From Tidjanibacter sp. (GTDB lineage: Bacteria; Bacteroidota; Bacteroidia; Bacteroidales; Rikenellaceae): a DNA stretch of 64,000 bases. The notes under the pieces were generated by a model. That model did not search any database, was not told where the DNA came from, and was given only the letters and a program-made list of their open reading frames with translations. The position numbers and the translations under genes were made by a program. Position 1 is the stretch's first letter. Each line of letters begins with the position of its first letter. Shown here in pieces: positions 9,040 through 17,476 of the stretch. The stretch is taken from NCBI GenBank assembly GCA_017936605.1, contig JAGBFH010000018.1:159816-223815 (forward strand), given 5' to 3'.

Positions 9040-9068
9040 AACGGCACCCAAAAGCAGAGGGTGCCGTT
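9040..9068. terminator. Bidirectional terminator between yidD and the PAP2 gene
   Basis: A perfect 10-bp stem (AACGGCACCC / GGGTGCCGTT) with a 9-nt loop between convergent genes. The T-rich tail is best on the reverse strand, after the PAP2 gene. Confidence 0.8.
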
Positions 9069-9086
9069 GTTGTTACTCTATTTTGC

Positions 9087-9683
9087 TTACCTATTGAGCC
9101 CTTTGACTCTTTCGAGCCACGGGATTCGGCGCATAAACCACACGAGCGTGAAGCCCACAAGCGCACCCAGCAGCCACCCAAAGAGCACCTGCGAGAGGAA
9201 GTGTACGCCCAGGTAGATGCGCGAGTAGCCCACCAAAACCACCCACAGTGCCATCCAGCGCCAGTAGTGCTTCGAGGAGCCGAGGGCCCCGAGCCCCACA
9301 ACGAGGAAGATGGACATCGTCGTTGCGGCGTGTGCCGAGATGGTGCCGTAGCGGCCGAAGATGCAGTTCTCGCCCCTGATGGGGTCCCACACATAGTGGA
9401 GATACTCCTTGACCCCCTCCACGCGGTTGGGGCGCAACATCTGGAATCCCTCTTTGAAAAAGTTGCATATCTGGTCGCTGAGTCCCACGCCGAGGACTAC
9501 CGTCAGCAGGATGACGACCATATAGCGCCATCCCCACTTGCGGGCCACAAGCCACAGCAGCAGGAGGTAGAGGGGCGCCCACGCGAGTTTCTCGGAGGCA
9601 AACCACATTAGGCGGTCCAGAAGGAGTCCGCCATCGAAGTTCAGCAGGAGTGTAGCACTTCGATCAAGGCTCTGCAATGTCAT
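9087..9683 (-). CDS. PAP2-superfamily membrane phosphatase
   Basis: A 198-residue integral membrane protein with about five hydrophobic segments. Motif 1 is present as KEGFQMLRP (KX6RP type). Motif 2, usually PSGH, is ISAH. Motif 3, usually SRX5HX3D, is SRIYLGVHFLSQ, so the final Asp is Gln. The catalytic His and Arg are kept. The family dephosphorylates lipid phosphates such as undecaprenyl diphosphate or phosphatidylglycerol phosphate; which one applies here is not inferable. Confidence 0.85.
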   Translation of the reverse strand: MTLQSLDRSATLLLNFDGGLLLDRLMWFASEKLAWAPLYLLLLWLVARKWGWRYMVVILLTVVLGVGLSDQICNFFKEGFQMLRPNRVEGVKEYLHYVWDPIRGENCIFGRYGTISAHAATTMSIFLVVGLGALGSSKHYWRWMALWVVLVGYSRIYLGVHFLSQVLFGWLLGALVGFTLVWFMRRIPWLERVKGLNR

Positions 9684-9742
9684 CGTTCGGTCTGTTTGGG
9701 TCTGTTTGGGTTATACTCGGCCACTACCGCCAAAGGGGGGGG

Positions 9743-10423
9743 CTAATCGTTATCTCGTGCGAAGCCGAGGTAGTAGAGCAGCGTTGCTATGGCACTGAGG
9801 GCTGCCACCAGGTAGGTGCGGGCGGCCCAGCGGAGCGAGGTGCGGGCTCCGGCCATCTGTGCGGGCTGGAGTGTGCCGCTACTCTCGAGCCACACCAGCG
9901 CCCTCTGCGAGGCGTTGTACTCCACAGGGAGCGTCACAACGGCAAAGAGGGCCGAGGCTGCAATGGTCGCAATGCCCACCCAGAAGATTACGGGAAAACT
10001 CTCTATCAGGATGATACCCAGAATGATAATCCAAGTGGAGATGCTCGAGGAGAACTGAATCAGTGGCACCAGAGCCGAGCGCAGGCGCAAGGGGGCATAG
10101 CCGTAGGAGTGCTGCACAGCGTGGCCGCACTCGTGGGCAGCAACTGCCGCTGCCGCAATAGAGCAACTGCCGTAGACGCTCTCGGAGAGATTCACGGTGC
10201 GGGTTGCGGGGTTGTAGTGGTCCGAGAGGTGGCCGCGGGTCGAAACGACCTTCACATCCATAATGCCGTGGTCGCGCAACATACGCTCGGCAACCTCACG
10301 ACCTGTGAGGCCCGCGCCAAAGGGCACACGCGAATACTTCCTAAAGACCGACTGCAAGCGTGCCTGAACTATCATTCCCACTACAGCAATGATAATCAGC
10401 AACAAATACGAAAAATCTATCAT
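9743..10423 (-). CDS. Zinc-dependent membrane metallopeptidase (YugP-like)
   Basis: A 226-residue protein starting MIDFSYLLLIIIAVVGM, with an N-terminal membrane segment, the zincin motif HECGHAVQH near residue 116, and two or three further C-terminal membrane segments. This layout matches the neutral zinc metallopeptidase family (PF04298, YugP). The physiological substrate is unknown. It is 59 bp upstream of the PAP2 gene on the same strand and probably shares a transcript. Confidence 0.88.
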   Translation of the reverse strand: MIDFSYLLLIIIAVVGMIVQARLQSVFRKYSRVPFGAGLTGREVAERMLRDHGIMDVKVVSTRGHLSDHYNPATRTVNLSESVYGSCSIAAAAVAAHECGHAVQHSYGYAPLRLRSALVPLIQFSSSISTWIIILGIILIESFPVIFWVGIATIAASALFAVVTLPVEYNASQRALVWLESSGTLQPAQMAGARTSLRWAARTYLVAALSAIATLLYYLGFARDND

Positions 10424-10505
10424 CTTTTTATACTGTGTTATGGTTCTTCCGCTCCCACGATTGGGAGTGGTATCTATACCTCAAACGCAAATGTGGCGCT
10501 CCGTA

Positions 10506-11267
10506 TTATTCGAGGAACTTATAATATGAGTCGGCCTGTGCGGTGGGGGTGAGGACAATCTCGCTGATGTTCACATGGGCGGGCTGTGTCGCGGCCCACA
10601 CGATGGCCTCGGCCACATCGGCTCCCGTCAGGGGTACAAGTCCCTTGTAGACACCATCGGCACGCTCCCTATCGCCGTGGAACCTTACGACCGAAAACTC
10701 CGTTTCGACCATACCGGGGCGTATCTCGGTCACACGGATGCGGTGGCGCAGCAAGTCGATGCGCATACCGTGGCTCAGGGCGTGTACGGCGTGCTTGGTG
10801 GCACAGTAGACATTGCCGTTCTCGTAGACCTGAGTGCCCGCTGTGGAGCCGAGGTTGATGATATGGCCACCCTTGCCCCTCTTAATCATTCGATTTGCAA
10901 CCGCACGGGTGATATATAAGAGGCCCTTGACATTGGTGTCTATCATTGCGTTCCAGTCGGCCACCTCGCCCTCGTTGATATGCTCCAAGCCCGAGGCGAG
11001 GCCCGCATTGTTCACGAGGATGTCGATGTCGGCGAACTTCTCGGGCAGAGCCTCGAGAGCCGCCTCGCACATTGCGCGCTCCCTCACATCGAACGAGGCT
11101 ACATATACCTCGGCGCCGTATTGTTCTTTGAGTTCGGCCTTAAGCGCAGCCAAACGCTCGCTCCTTCGACCCGTTATGATAAGTCTGAAACCCTCTTCGG
11201 CGAAGGCTCTTGCGGTGGCCTCGCCTATGCCCGAGGTCGCACCGGTTACTAAAACTACTCCTTTCAT
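10506..11267 (-). CDS. Short-chain dehydrogenase/reductase (YdfG-like)
   Basis: A 253-residue classical SDR. The nucleotide-binding motif VTGATSGIGEATARA is at residues 7-21, NNAGLASG near residue 88, the catalytic Ser in NLGSTAG, and YCATKHAV supplies the YxxxK pair. Similar proteins act as NADP-dependent serine/3-hydroxy acid dehydrogenases; the substrate is not determined by sequence alone. The gap to the zinc peptidase holds a short CTCCCA/TGGGAG hairpin near 10450 without a T tract. Confidence 0.9.
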   Translation of the reverse strand: MKGVVLVTGATSGIGEATARAFAEEGFRLIITGRRSERLAALKAELKEQYGAEVYVASFDVRERAMCEAALEALPEKFADIDILVNNAGLASGLEHINEGEVADWNAMIDTNVKGLLYITRAVANRMIKRGKGGHIINLGSTAGTQVYENGNVYCATKHAVHALSHGMRIDLLRHRIRVTEIRPGMVETEFSVVRFHGDRERADGVYKGLVPLTGADVAEAIVWAATQPAHVNISEIVLTPTAQADSYYKFLE

Positions 11268-11313
11268 AGCTGTTCTTTTGGTTATTTATGTGGTAAATAT
11301 ACCGATTTTTTTG

Positions 11314-11321
11314 TACTTTTG
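11314..11321 (+). promoter_or_regulatory. -7 box of the LolC/E-like permease promoter
   Basis: TACTTTTG ends in the TTG that opens the longest reading frame, so that TTG cannot be the translation start. The ATG at 11343 is chosen instead. Confidence 0.55.
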
Positions 11322-11342
11322 AGCCTCGAGAGGCATAAAAAG

Positions 11343-12587
11343 ATGACAAAAGAGCGAGTAGACCTATTTTTGGCTCGGAGAATATCCTCCGACAAGGGGC
11401 ACCGAAGCGGCGCAATGATTGGTATTGCGAGGATTTCGGTGGCCATCTGTGTGGCCGTTATGCTGGTGGCCGTCGCTGTCATCGTGGGCTTCAAGCACGA
11501 ACTACGGGCCAAACTGACGGGTATGGACTCCCACATCACCATCAACTCGGTGCGTCAGAGCAGCAATGCCCAAGTGGAGCCCCTTGTGCGCAATGCGGAT
11601 TTCGAGGAGCGCATCTCCACCTTCCCCGGCTTCCGCTTGCTCTCGACCTTCGCCACCCACAGCGGCATCGTACGCTTCGGGGGGCAGATGCAGGGCGTAC
11701 ACCTGAGGGGTGTGGACCAGGCCTACGACTCCCTCTTTCTGGCCGCCAACCTCACCGATGGCACCCTCCCCCGCGTGGGCACCGCCGAGCGCAAAAAAGA
11801 CCTCCTCATCTCGGCCACGCTGGCGGGGAAGTTGGATGTGAAGGTGGGCGACAAGGTGGAGTTCATCTTCAGCTCCCCCTCGAGCCCCGTAAGGCGTGAT
11901 AGCTACCGCGTCTGCGGTATCTACTCCTCGGGGATGGCCTCGCTCGAAGAGGGCCTCACAATCACCGACATACGCAATGTGCAGCGACTGCTGGGCTGGG
12001 AGGAGAATCAGGTGACGGGCTACAAGATTATGGCCGAAGAGTTCGAGGGCTCCTACGAACTTTGTGAGCTCATCAGGGCCGAGGCCTACCTTGCAGGTGG
12101 CGCACAGATGTGGCGCACAGCCCACCTCTACGACAACTATCCCCAGATTTTCGACTGGCTCTCGACACACGACATAAACGGTCTGGTCATCATCGTTATT
12201 ATGGTCATCGTGGCCCTCCTGAATATGATGACAGCCCTCCTGATTATCGTCTTTGAGCGCATCAGAATGATTGGCACCCTCAAGGCGCTCGGTATGCGTA
12301 ATAGCGTGGTACAGAGGGTCTTTCTCTGGTGCAGCCTTAGGGTGATACTCTCGGGCCTGCTGTGGGGCAACCTGCTGGGCGGCGGCCTGCTGCTGATACA
12401 ACACCTCACCGGAGCCATCCGCCTCGACCCCGAGGCCTACCTCATCAGCGAGGTGCCCGTGGCCTTCGACTGGCTGTGGTGGGGCGCAATCGACATCGTC
12501 ATCCCGCTGGTCATCCTCGGCCTGCTCACCATCCCCGTGGCCATCACCTCGCGCATAAAACCCGACCAAACGCTGAAGTACCAGTAA
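11343..12587 (+). CDS. LolC/E-like ABC transporter permease
   Basis: A 414-residue protein: cytoplasmic N-terminus MTKERVDLFLARRI, a membrane segment around residues 27-50, a large periplasmic MacB_PCD-like domain (about residues 50-270), then three membrane segments of an FtsX domain (about 275-405). This is the architecture of LolC/LolE-type lipoprotein-releasing permeases. The ATPase partner is not encoded next to it. The following gene encodes a predicted lipoprotein. Confidence 0.88.
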   Translation: MTKERVDLFLARRISSDKGHRSGAMIGIARISVAICVAVMLVAVAVIVGFKHELRAKLTGMDSHITINSVRQSSNAQVEPLVRNADFEERISTFPGFRLLSTFATHSGIVRFGGQMQGVHLRGVDQAYDSLFLAANLTDGTLPRVGTAERKKDLLISATLAGKLDVKVGDKVEFIFSSPSSPVRRDSYRVCGIYSSGMASLEEGLTITDIRNVQRLLGWEENQVTGYKIMAEEFEGSYELCELIRAEAYLAGGAQMWRTAHLYDNYPQIFDWLSTHDINGLVIIVIMVIVALLNMMTALLIIVFERIRMIGTLKALGMRNSVVQRVFLWCSLRVILSGLLWGNLLGGGLLLIQHLTGAIRLDPEAYLISEVPVAFDWLWWGAIDIVIPLVILGLLTIPVAITSRIKPDQTLKYQ

Positions 12588-12590
12588 GTG

Positions 12591-12753
12591 GACAATTGAA
12601 AATTGACAATTGACAATTATTTTAAAGACCTTAAAGACCTTAAAGACCTTAAGGACCTTATTGAAATCCCCATCTAAGTTAGAAAGGGCCAAAAGGCAAC
12701 TGATAACTGCAAAAAAGCTGACAGCTGAATGCTAATAGCAAAAAAACAAAAAT
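12591..12753. repeat. Intergenic heptamer and 9-mer repeats
   Basis: 12591-12619 is an AATTGAC/AAAATTG run. 12622-12660 holds about four tandem copies of TAAAGACCT. The remainder contains imperfect words (aactgataac, agctgaatgctaatag) also found in other spacers here. No gene is seen. Confidence 0.65.
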
Positions 12754-13248
12754 ATGAGAACAAAATTTCTTTATGCGCCGATGAGGCTGCTTGTGATGGT
12801 GGGAGCGATGCTCCTGCTGTGTGGCTGCAACATCATCTCCAAGGATGACTTCGTATTCCACGGAGCCAAAATTATCAGTATGAATCTCACCGAGGGTGCC
12901 CGGGTGGAGATGGTCATCGAGAACAAGTCGCCATTCAAGGTGACGGTTGTTGGTGGCGAGCTTACGGCCGACATCAAAGGTGACATCATCGGCAGCGTCT
13001 ATATGCGTGAGCCTGTGGTACTTCCTCGCAAGTCGACAACCACAGTGATGGTGGATGTGGGCTTCAAGTTCTCGAACCCTATGGCAGCACTCAGGGCCCT
13101 CAAATCCCTCACCTCCGACACCGAACAGATAACCATCTCGGGCTATGGCGAGGGCAAGATATGGTTCCTTCGCAAGCGTTTTGAACGCACCAATGTGCCG
13201 ATTTCAAAATTTATTACTATATTTGGCAGTCCTACAGATTACTTTTAA
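12754..13248 (+). CDS. Predicted lipoprotein with a LEA-like fold
   Basis: A 164-residue protein. Its signal peptide ends in the lipobox LLLCGCN, giving a lipidated Cys near residue 25. The mature part has alternating short strands (VEMVIENKSPFKVTVVGGEL), reminiscent of LEA-type-2/beta-sandwich lipoproteins. The function is unknown. The next gene follows after 14 bp, so both are likely in one transcript and both products are exported. Confidence 0.72.
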   Translation: MRTKFLYAPMRLLVMVGAMLLLCGCNIISKDDFVFHGAKIISMNLTEGARVEMVIENKSPFKVTVVGGELTADIKGDIIGSVYMREPVVLPRKSTTTVMVDVGFKFSNPMAALRALKSLTSDTEQITISGYGEGKIWFLRKRFERTNVPISKFITIFGSPTDYF

Positions 13249-13262
13249 CTAATTAGAACAGA

Positions 13263-14051
13263 ATGCAAAGGCGTTTTTACATACTTCTCCTTGTGGCACT
13301 CTTCGCCTCGTTGGTTGGCGCGAGTGCACAGCAGCGCGATGCCGCCACCGTCAGAAGACTTCAGAAAACCGACGAGGTCAACGGAGCCTCCAGCACCATC
13401 TATGTCCACCCCGACGCTCGCATCGCAGCAGACGGCTACTACTCCAGTACCCCACGCCGCACCGCCTTCAAGGGTTTCCGCGTGCGCATCTACACAGGTA
13501 GCAACCAGAAGGCTCGCCGCGAGGCCGAGAAGACCATTGAGGGCTTCCGCAAACGCTTCTCCGAGCCCGTCTACTACAGCTATGTGAACCCCAATTTCCA
13601 GGTGACCTGTGGCAACTTCCTCTCCATCGAGGATGCGCTCATCTTCCTGAGAAAGGCCGTCAAGGTCTACCCCAAGGCCCACATTGTGGCGTGTGAGATT
13701 CCAGCCAACACCTTCGTTCGCACCACCCCTGCAAGCATCAAGGCCGCAGCTCGTAAGGAGATTGTTATGGAGGAGAACGACCCGGGCTACGATATGCTTA
13801 TGAGCGATGAGGACCTGGCAGACGACCCCGAGATGGCCGCCGCACTGGCCAAGGAGAAGGAGCTGATGGCCAACACCATAGAGTTCCTCCCCAGCAGGGC
13901 GCTTCTCCAGCAGGTGGAGGGTGAGAATAATGCAACCGAGGTTGAGAGTAGCAGTAACGAGATTACTGAGGCCATTGAGGCCGTCAATGCAGAGGCCGTA
14001 GCAGAGGCCGCCGAGGCCGAGGCAAGAGCCGCCGCTATGGACAGCGAGTAG
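13263..14051 (+). CDS. Exported SPOR-domain protein
   Basis: A 262-residue protein with a cleavable signal peptide (ending near GASAQQ), then a region GFRVRIYTGSNQKARREAEK...SYVNPNFQVTCGNFLSIEDAL (about residues 75-145), a SPOR-type fold that binds denuded peptidoglycan glycans. The C-terminal 90 residues are acidic and end in an Ala/Glu-rich helix. Likely periplasmic and cell-envelope related. It ends 30 bp before a strong terminator shared with dxs. Confidence 0.8.
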   Translation: MQRRFYILLLVALFASLVGASAQQRDAATVRRLQKTDEVNGASSTIYVHPDARIAADGYYSSTPRRTAFKGFRVRIYTGSNQKARREAEKTIEGFRKRFSEPVYYSYVNPNFQVTCGNFLSIEDALIFLRKAVKVYPKAHIVACEIPANTFVRTTPASIKAAARKEIVMEENDPGYDMLMSDEDLADDPEMAAALAKEKELMANTIEFLPSRALLQQVEGENNATEVESSSNEITEAIEAVNAEAVAEAAEAEARAAAMDSE

Positions 14052-14083
14052 GGTTTTCCCACACACATAACAGCACACAAAAC

Positions 14084-14112
14084 AAGGGCCGTTGCACACC
14101 GCAACGGCCCTT
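14084..14112. terminator. Bidirectional terminator between the SPOR gene and dxs
   Basis: A perfect 12-bp stem (AAGGGCCGTTGC / GCAACGGCCCTT), loop ACACC, with A and T tracts on both sides. Confidence 0.85.
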
Positions 14113-14130
14113 TTCTATTGTAGTCTGCTG

Positions 14131-15993
14131 TTACTCTTTCACCAGAGAGAGTATTGCCCTCTCGATGCCCTCTGCATCGTAGCCACAGAGGCTCTTGAGC
14201 TGGGCTACGGTGCCGTGCTCCACAAACCTATCGTCTATGCCGAGGCGCACGATGCGAGGGGCAAAGCCCTTGTCGGCCATCCAGTCGGCCACAGCACTGC
14301 CCACGCCACCGCTGAGCACACCATCCTCGACGGTCACAACCCTCTGGAAGTTGGCAGCCACATAGCCGAGCATCTCCTCATCGAGGGGTTTGGCCCAGCG
14401 GAGGTCTATGTGGCACACCGACACACCCTCGGCGGCGCACCTCTCTGCTGCCACAGCTCCATCCGTGGCCGTATGACCGAGCGTCAGCAGAGCCACATCG
14501 CGGCCCTCCCTCAGAACCTCGGCTTTGCCGATGGCCAGTTCTTTCATTGGGCCCTCCTCCACGCCCGCCGCACGCCCGCGCGGATAGCGAATCACAAAGG
14601 GGCCCTCGCCACGATAGGCGGTGAACATCATATCTCGGAGCTCCTGCTCGTTGCGGGGAGCGGCAATCTTCAGATTGGGGATGGGACGCATATAGGCGAT
14701 GTCAAACTCGCCGTGGTGGGTAGCACCATCCTCGCCCACAAGTCCTGCCCTGTCGAGGCAGAAGATGGTGTGGAGATTCTGGAGCGCAACATCGTGAATG
14801 ACATTATCATAGGCCCTCTGCATAAATGAGGAGTAGATGGCACAGAAGGGTATCATACCCCCCGCTGCCAGTCCTGCCGAGAAGGTCACAGCGTGTCCCT
14901 CGGCAATGCCCACATCGAAGACCCTCTCGGGTTTGGCCGCCTGGAGGATGTTCATCGATGAGCCCGTAGCCATAGCGGGGGTTACACCCACCACCCTCTC
15001 GTCCTGCTCGGCAAGCTCCAGCAGGGCGCGACCAAAGACATACTGGTACTTTGCGGGGCCGCCTCCCGAGGGCTCTCGCTGGCCCGTTGCGGGGTCGAAC
15101 TTGCCCGGGGAGTGCCATACGGCGGGGTCGCCCTTCTCGGCGGGCTCGTAGCCCTTGCCCTTGATGGTCATTGCGTGCAGCAGTTTGGGGCCCTCAATCT
15201 CGCGGAGGGAGCGAAGTGTGCGCACAAGCGTCACCACATCGTGGCCATTGGTGGGGCCGAAGTAGCGGAAGTCCATACTCTCGAAGAGGTTGCTCTGGCG
15301 CAACAGGTAGCGCTTCAGGGAGTGGGTCGTATGTTGTAGCAGAGAGCGCAGGCGGGGCGAGAAGTGGAGCCCTCGCCACATCTTACGCTTCATAGCATTG
15401 TAGCGCCTCGAGGAGGTTATGCGCAGCAGGTGCTTCTTGAGCGCACCCACATTGGTGTCGATACTCTGGCGGTTGTCGTTGAGAATCACGAGGATGTTGG
15501 CCTGCGAAGCTCCCGCATTATTGAGGCCCTCAAAGGCCAGACCGCCCGTCATAGCACCATCGCCAATCACCGCAATCACACTCTTCTTCTCACCCCTCAT
15601 AGCTGCCGCCTCGGCCATACCGTAGGCCGCCGAGATGGAGACCGACGAGTGGCCCGCACCAAACGAGTCGCCCTCCTCCATACGGGGAAAGCCGGCCAGA
15701 CCACCGAGCGTGCGCTGCGAGGCGAAGGCCTCACGACGGCCGGTGATAATCTTGTGGGCATAGGCCTGATGGCCCACATCCCAGACGATGCTGTCGGTGG
15801 GGAAGTCGAAGACATAATGGATGGCCACGGCCAGCTCCACAGCTCCGAGGCTCGAGGAGAGGTGCCCTGGGTTGGAGGCACAACACCTTACAATGTAGTC
15901 CCTCAACTCGGCGCAATAGTCCGCGAGCTCGGTGAGTTTCAGCCCCTTGAGCTCGGCAGGCGAATTGACCCTGTCGAGGTACTGGTATGCCAT
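14131..15993 (-). CDS. dxs: 1-deoxy-D-xylulose-5-phosphate synthase
   Basis: A 620-residue thiamine-diphosphate enzyme of the MEP pathway, condensing pyruvate with glyceraldehyde-3-phosphate. Visible motifs include HLSSSLGAVELAVAIHYVFD, the ThDP-binding VIGDGAMTGGLAFEGLNNAG with a following NDN, and the C-terminal transketolase part (FDVGIAEGHAVTFSAGLA, DRAGLVGEDGATHHGEFD). The frame opens at 16026 with a TTG that lies inside a TATCTTTG box, so the start is later. MAYQYLDRVNSP at 15993 fits the family; an ATG at 16017 is the alternative. Confidence 0.95.
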   Translation of the reverse strand: MAYQYLDRVNSPAELKGLKLTELADYCAELRDYIVRCCASNPGHLSSSLGAVELAVAIHYVFDFPTDSIVWDVGHQAYAHKIITGRREAFASQRTLGGLAGFPRMEEGDSFGAGHSSVSISAAYGMAEAAAMRGEKKSVIAVIGDGAMTGGLAFEGLNNAGASQANILVILNDNRQSIDTNVGALKKHLLRITSSRRYNAMKRKMWRGLHFSPRLRSLLQHTTHSLKRYLLRQSNLFESMDFRYFGPTNGHDVVTLVRTLRSLREIEGPKLLHAMTIKGKGYEPAEKGDPAVWHSPGKFDPATGQREPSGGGPAKYQYVFGRALLELAEQDERVVGVTPAMATGSSMNILQAAKPERVFDVGIAEGHAVTFSAGLAAGGMIPFCAIYSSFMQRAYDNVIHDVALQNLHTIFCLDRAGLVGEDGATHHGEFDIAYMRPIPNLKIAAPRNEQELRDMMFTAYRGEGPFVIRYPRGRAAGVEEGPMKELAIGKAEVLREGRDVALLTLGHTATDGAVAAERCAAEGVSVCHIDLRWAKPLDEEMLGYVAANFQRVVTVEDGVLSGGVGSAVADWMADKGFAPRIVRLGIDDRFVEHGTVAQLKSLCGYDAEGIERAILSLVKE

Positions 15994-16023
15994 ATTATTC
16001 GAATTACCATCTGCCATATAGCG

Positions 16024-16031
16024 CAAAGATA
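16024..16031 (-). promoter_or_regulatory. -7 box of the dxs promoter
   Basis: TATCTTTG on the reverse strand, 30 bp upstream of the chosen dxs start. Confidence 0.5.
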
Positions 16032-16036
16032 CAGAT

Positions 16037-16179
16037 TAAAATTGACAATGGAAAATTGACAATGGAAAATTGAGGGATGGGAGGGATGAGAGAGATGAGA
16101 GGGATGAGAGGGATGGGAGGGATGAGAGAGATGAGAGGAATGGGAGAAATGAGAGAGATGAGAGAGATGGGAGAAAGGG
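16037..16179. repeat. Heptamer run and GGGATGAGA-type 9-mer tandem array
   Basis: 16037-16076 holds AAAATTGACAATGG-type repeats. 16073-16179 is an uninterrupted purine-rich array of imperfect 9-mers (GGGATGAGA, GAGATGAGA, GGGATGGGA). There are no spacers, so it is not CRISPR. It lies directly upstream of the dxs promoter. Confidence 0.8.
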
Positions 16180-16720
16180 CCTCTCACTAAATTCCCTAAT
16201 TGCACTAAACTCCCTTTTGGCCATTTTTGCCCTTTTAGCCCTTTCGGCCCTTGCTATGCTCTCCACAGACCTCTCCCGCCTTCGGCACCCTCCCCTAACT
16301 TAGGGGAGGGAATTTAATAAGGTCTTTAAGGTCCTATGGGGCCTATAAGACTTATGGGACCCATAAGCCCTATAAGCCCTTTTGGCCCTTTTTGCCCTTT
16401 CGGCCCCTTTTCGCCCTTTCGGCCCTTTTTAACTCCTCCCCTACGAACCGACGCCCGAAGCGAGAGCAGAGGCTGCTTGCAGACTATGCCTCGCAAGAAG
16501 GAGGAAAAGCCGCCAAAGGCGGATTAAAGGGGAGGTTGGGAGGGGTGCTCGAAAATTGCGTGCGCGTCCTCGCGCACAGGGAGGGTCCGCGAAGCGGGGG
16601 AGAGGTCTGTTGTTAGTTATCAGTTGTCAGTCGACAGTCGTCGGTCGTCTGTCGTCTGTAGACGGTAGACAAAAAAGTTCGCAGGTATTAAAATTAATAC
16701 CCACGAACAAAAACCACAAA
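16180..16720. repeat. Mosaic intergenic repeat block
   Basis: No gene is seen here. Modules include a pyrimidine run (gcccttttggcc), the palindrome CCCTCCCCTAACTTAGGGGAG (about 16288-16310), AAGGTCTTTAAGGTCC with TATGGGGCCTATAAGAC (16319-16380), and a second module near 16545-16612 (ggtccgcgaagcgggggag). The same modules recur at 47.6, 51.8 and 58.5-59 kb in other orders and orientations. 16620-16670 is an imperfect run of gtcgtcggtcgtctg words. Confidence 0.75.
16677..16708 (-). terminator. Terminator of the beta-barrel gene at 16736
   Basis: Stem GTTCG..GGTATT / AATACC..CGAAC followed on the reverse strand by TTTTTT. It resembles the GTTCGCGGGTTACA-type hairpins at 20394, 58815 and 59073. 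Confidence 0.7.
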
Positions 16721-16735
16721 TCGTTTTATCAAAAT

Positions 16736-17458
16736 TTAGAATCTTACGCCAATTGTGAAATGACCAAACCACATCAGAACTCTCATATCATACATATCGG
16801 CAATAGAGTTATTCATGCTGTAGATCTCATTTATTTTTATTGTTTTGTAAGAGAATCGGAGTGAAGCAAACACGATAAAATCCTTTGCATATAAATCAAC
16901 ACCCAATTCGGGCATTATGGCAAATGGATTAGATGAAAAGGTGTTTAATATTTCAACTTTATTGTCATTATAATCACGATAGTATTCGCTATCTTCGTAG
17001 TAATATTTAGGAGTCAATAATCCCAAAGAGATGCCTACATATGGTTGCCATATCTTTTGCTCGAGTGTCTCTGCAAATAGATTCACTCTACCGTGTGCAT
17101 TTATACATACCCCTACATCGGATTCACTTGACTCCGCACTACGCCACATTGAGCCCATACCCAAAAAAGCACCAGCGCCATAGGATAGATATTTGTTATA
17201 CCTTTTGTCTATCGAGAACTCTGCCCCAAATGGGTTCCCAATCACCAAACCAACAGAGTAGCTCATCTGACAACTATCAATAGAGTATTTCTCGGGACGA
17301 ACTCTTGGTGTATGCTTGGGTTCAGGCTCAGGCTCAGGTTCGGGCTCCACAGTTATGACACGCTCCTTTATAACCCCCCTTGAAGATCGGATGATCTGAG
17401 CCTCTACAATGGTGATGTTTGCAAAAATCACAACACACAATATCAATAACTTTTTCAT
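16736..17458 (-). CDS. Exported outer-membrane beta-barrel protein
   Basis: A 240-residue protein with a signal peptide (MKKLLILCVVIFANITIVEA), then a Glu-Pro repeat (about residues 40-50, VEPEPEPEPEPK), then alternating amphipathic strands ending in the barrel-type C-terminus FTIGVRF. This resembles small porin-like proteins with a periplasmic PE linker. Codon use is AT-richer than in neighbouring genes. A GTG at 17467 is in frame, but the ATG giving MKKLL is preferred. It follows the lipoprotein gene by 18 bp. Confidence 0.75.
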   Translation of the reverse strand: MKKLLILCVVIFANITIVEAQIIRSSRGVIKERVITVEPEPEPEPEPKHTPRVRPEKYSIDSCQMSYSVGLVIGNPFGAEFSIDKRYNKYLSYGAGAFLGMGSMWRSAESSESDVGVCINAHGRVNLFAETLEQKIWQPYVGISLGLLTPKYYYEDSEYYRDYNDNKVEILNTFSSNPFAIMPELGVDLYAKDFIVFASLRFSYKTIKINEIYSMNNSIADMYDMRVLMWFGHFTIGVRF

Positions 17459-17476
17459 AGTAGACACTCCACTAAA

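Noticed and set aside
16073..16179. Possible CRISPR array
   Set aside because: Units are about 9 bp, contiguous and degenerate; no spacers and no cas genes.
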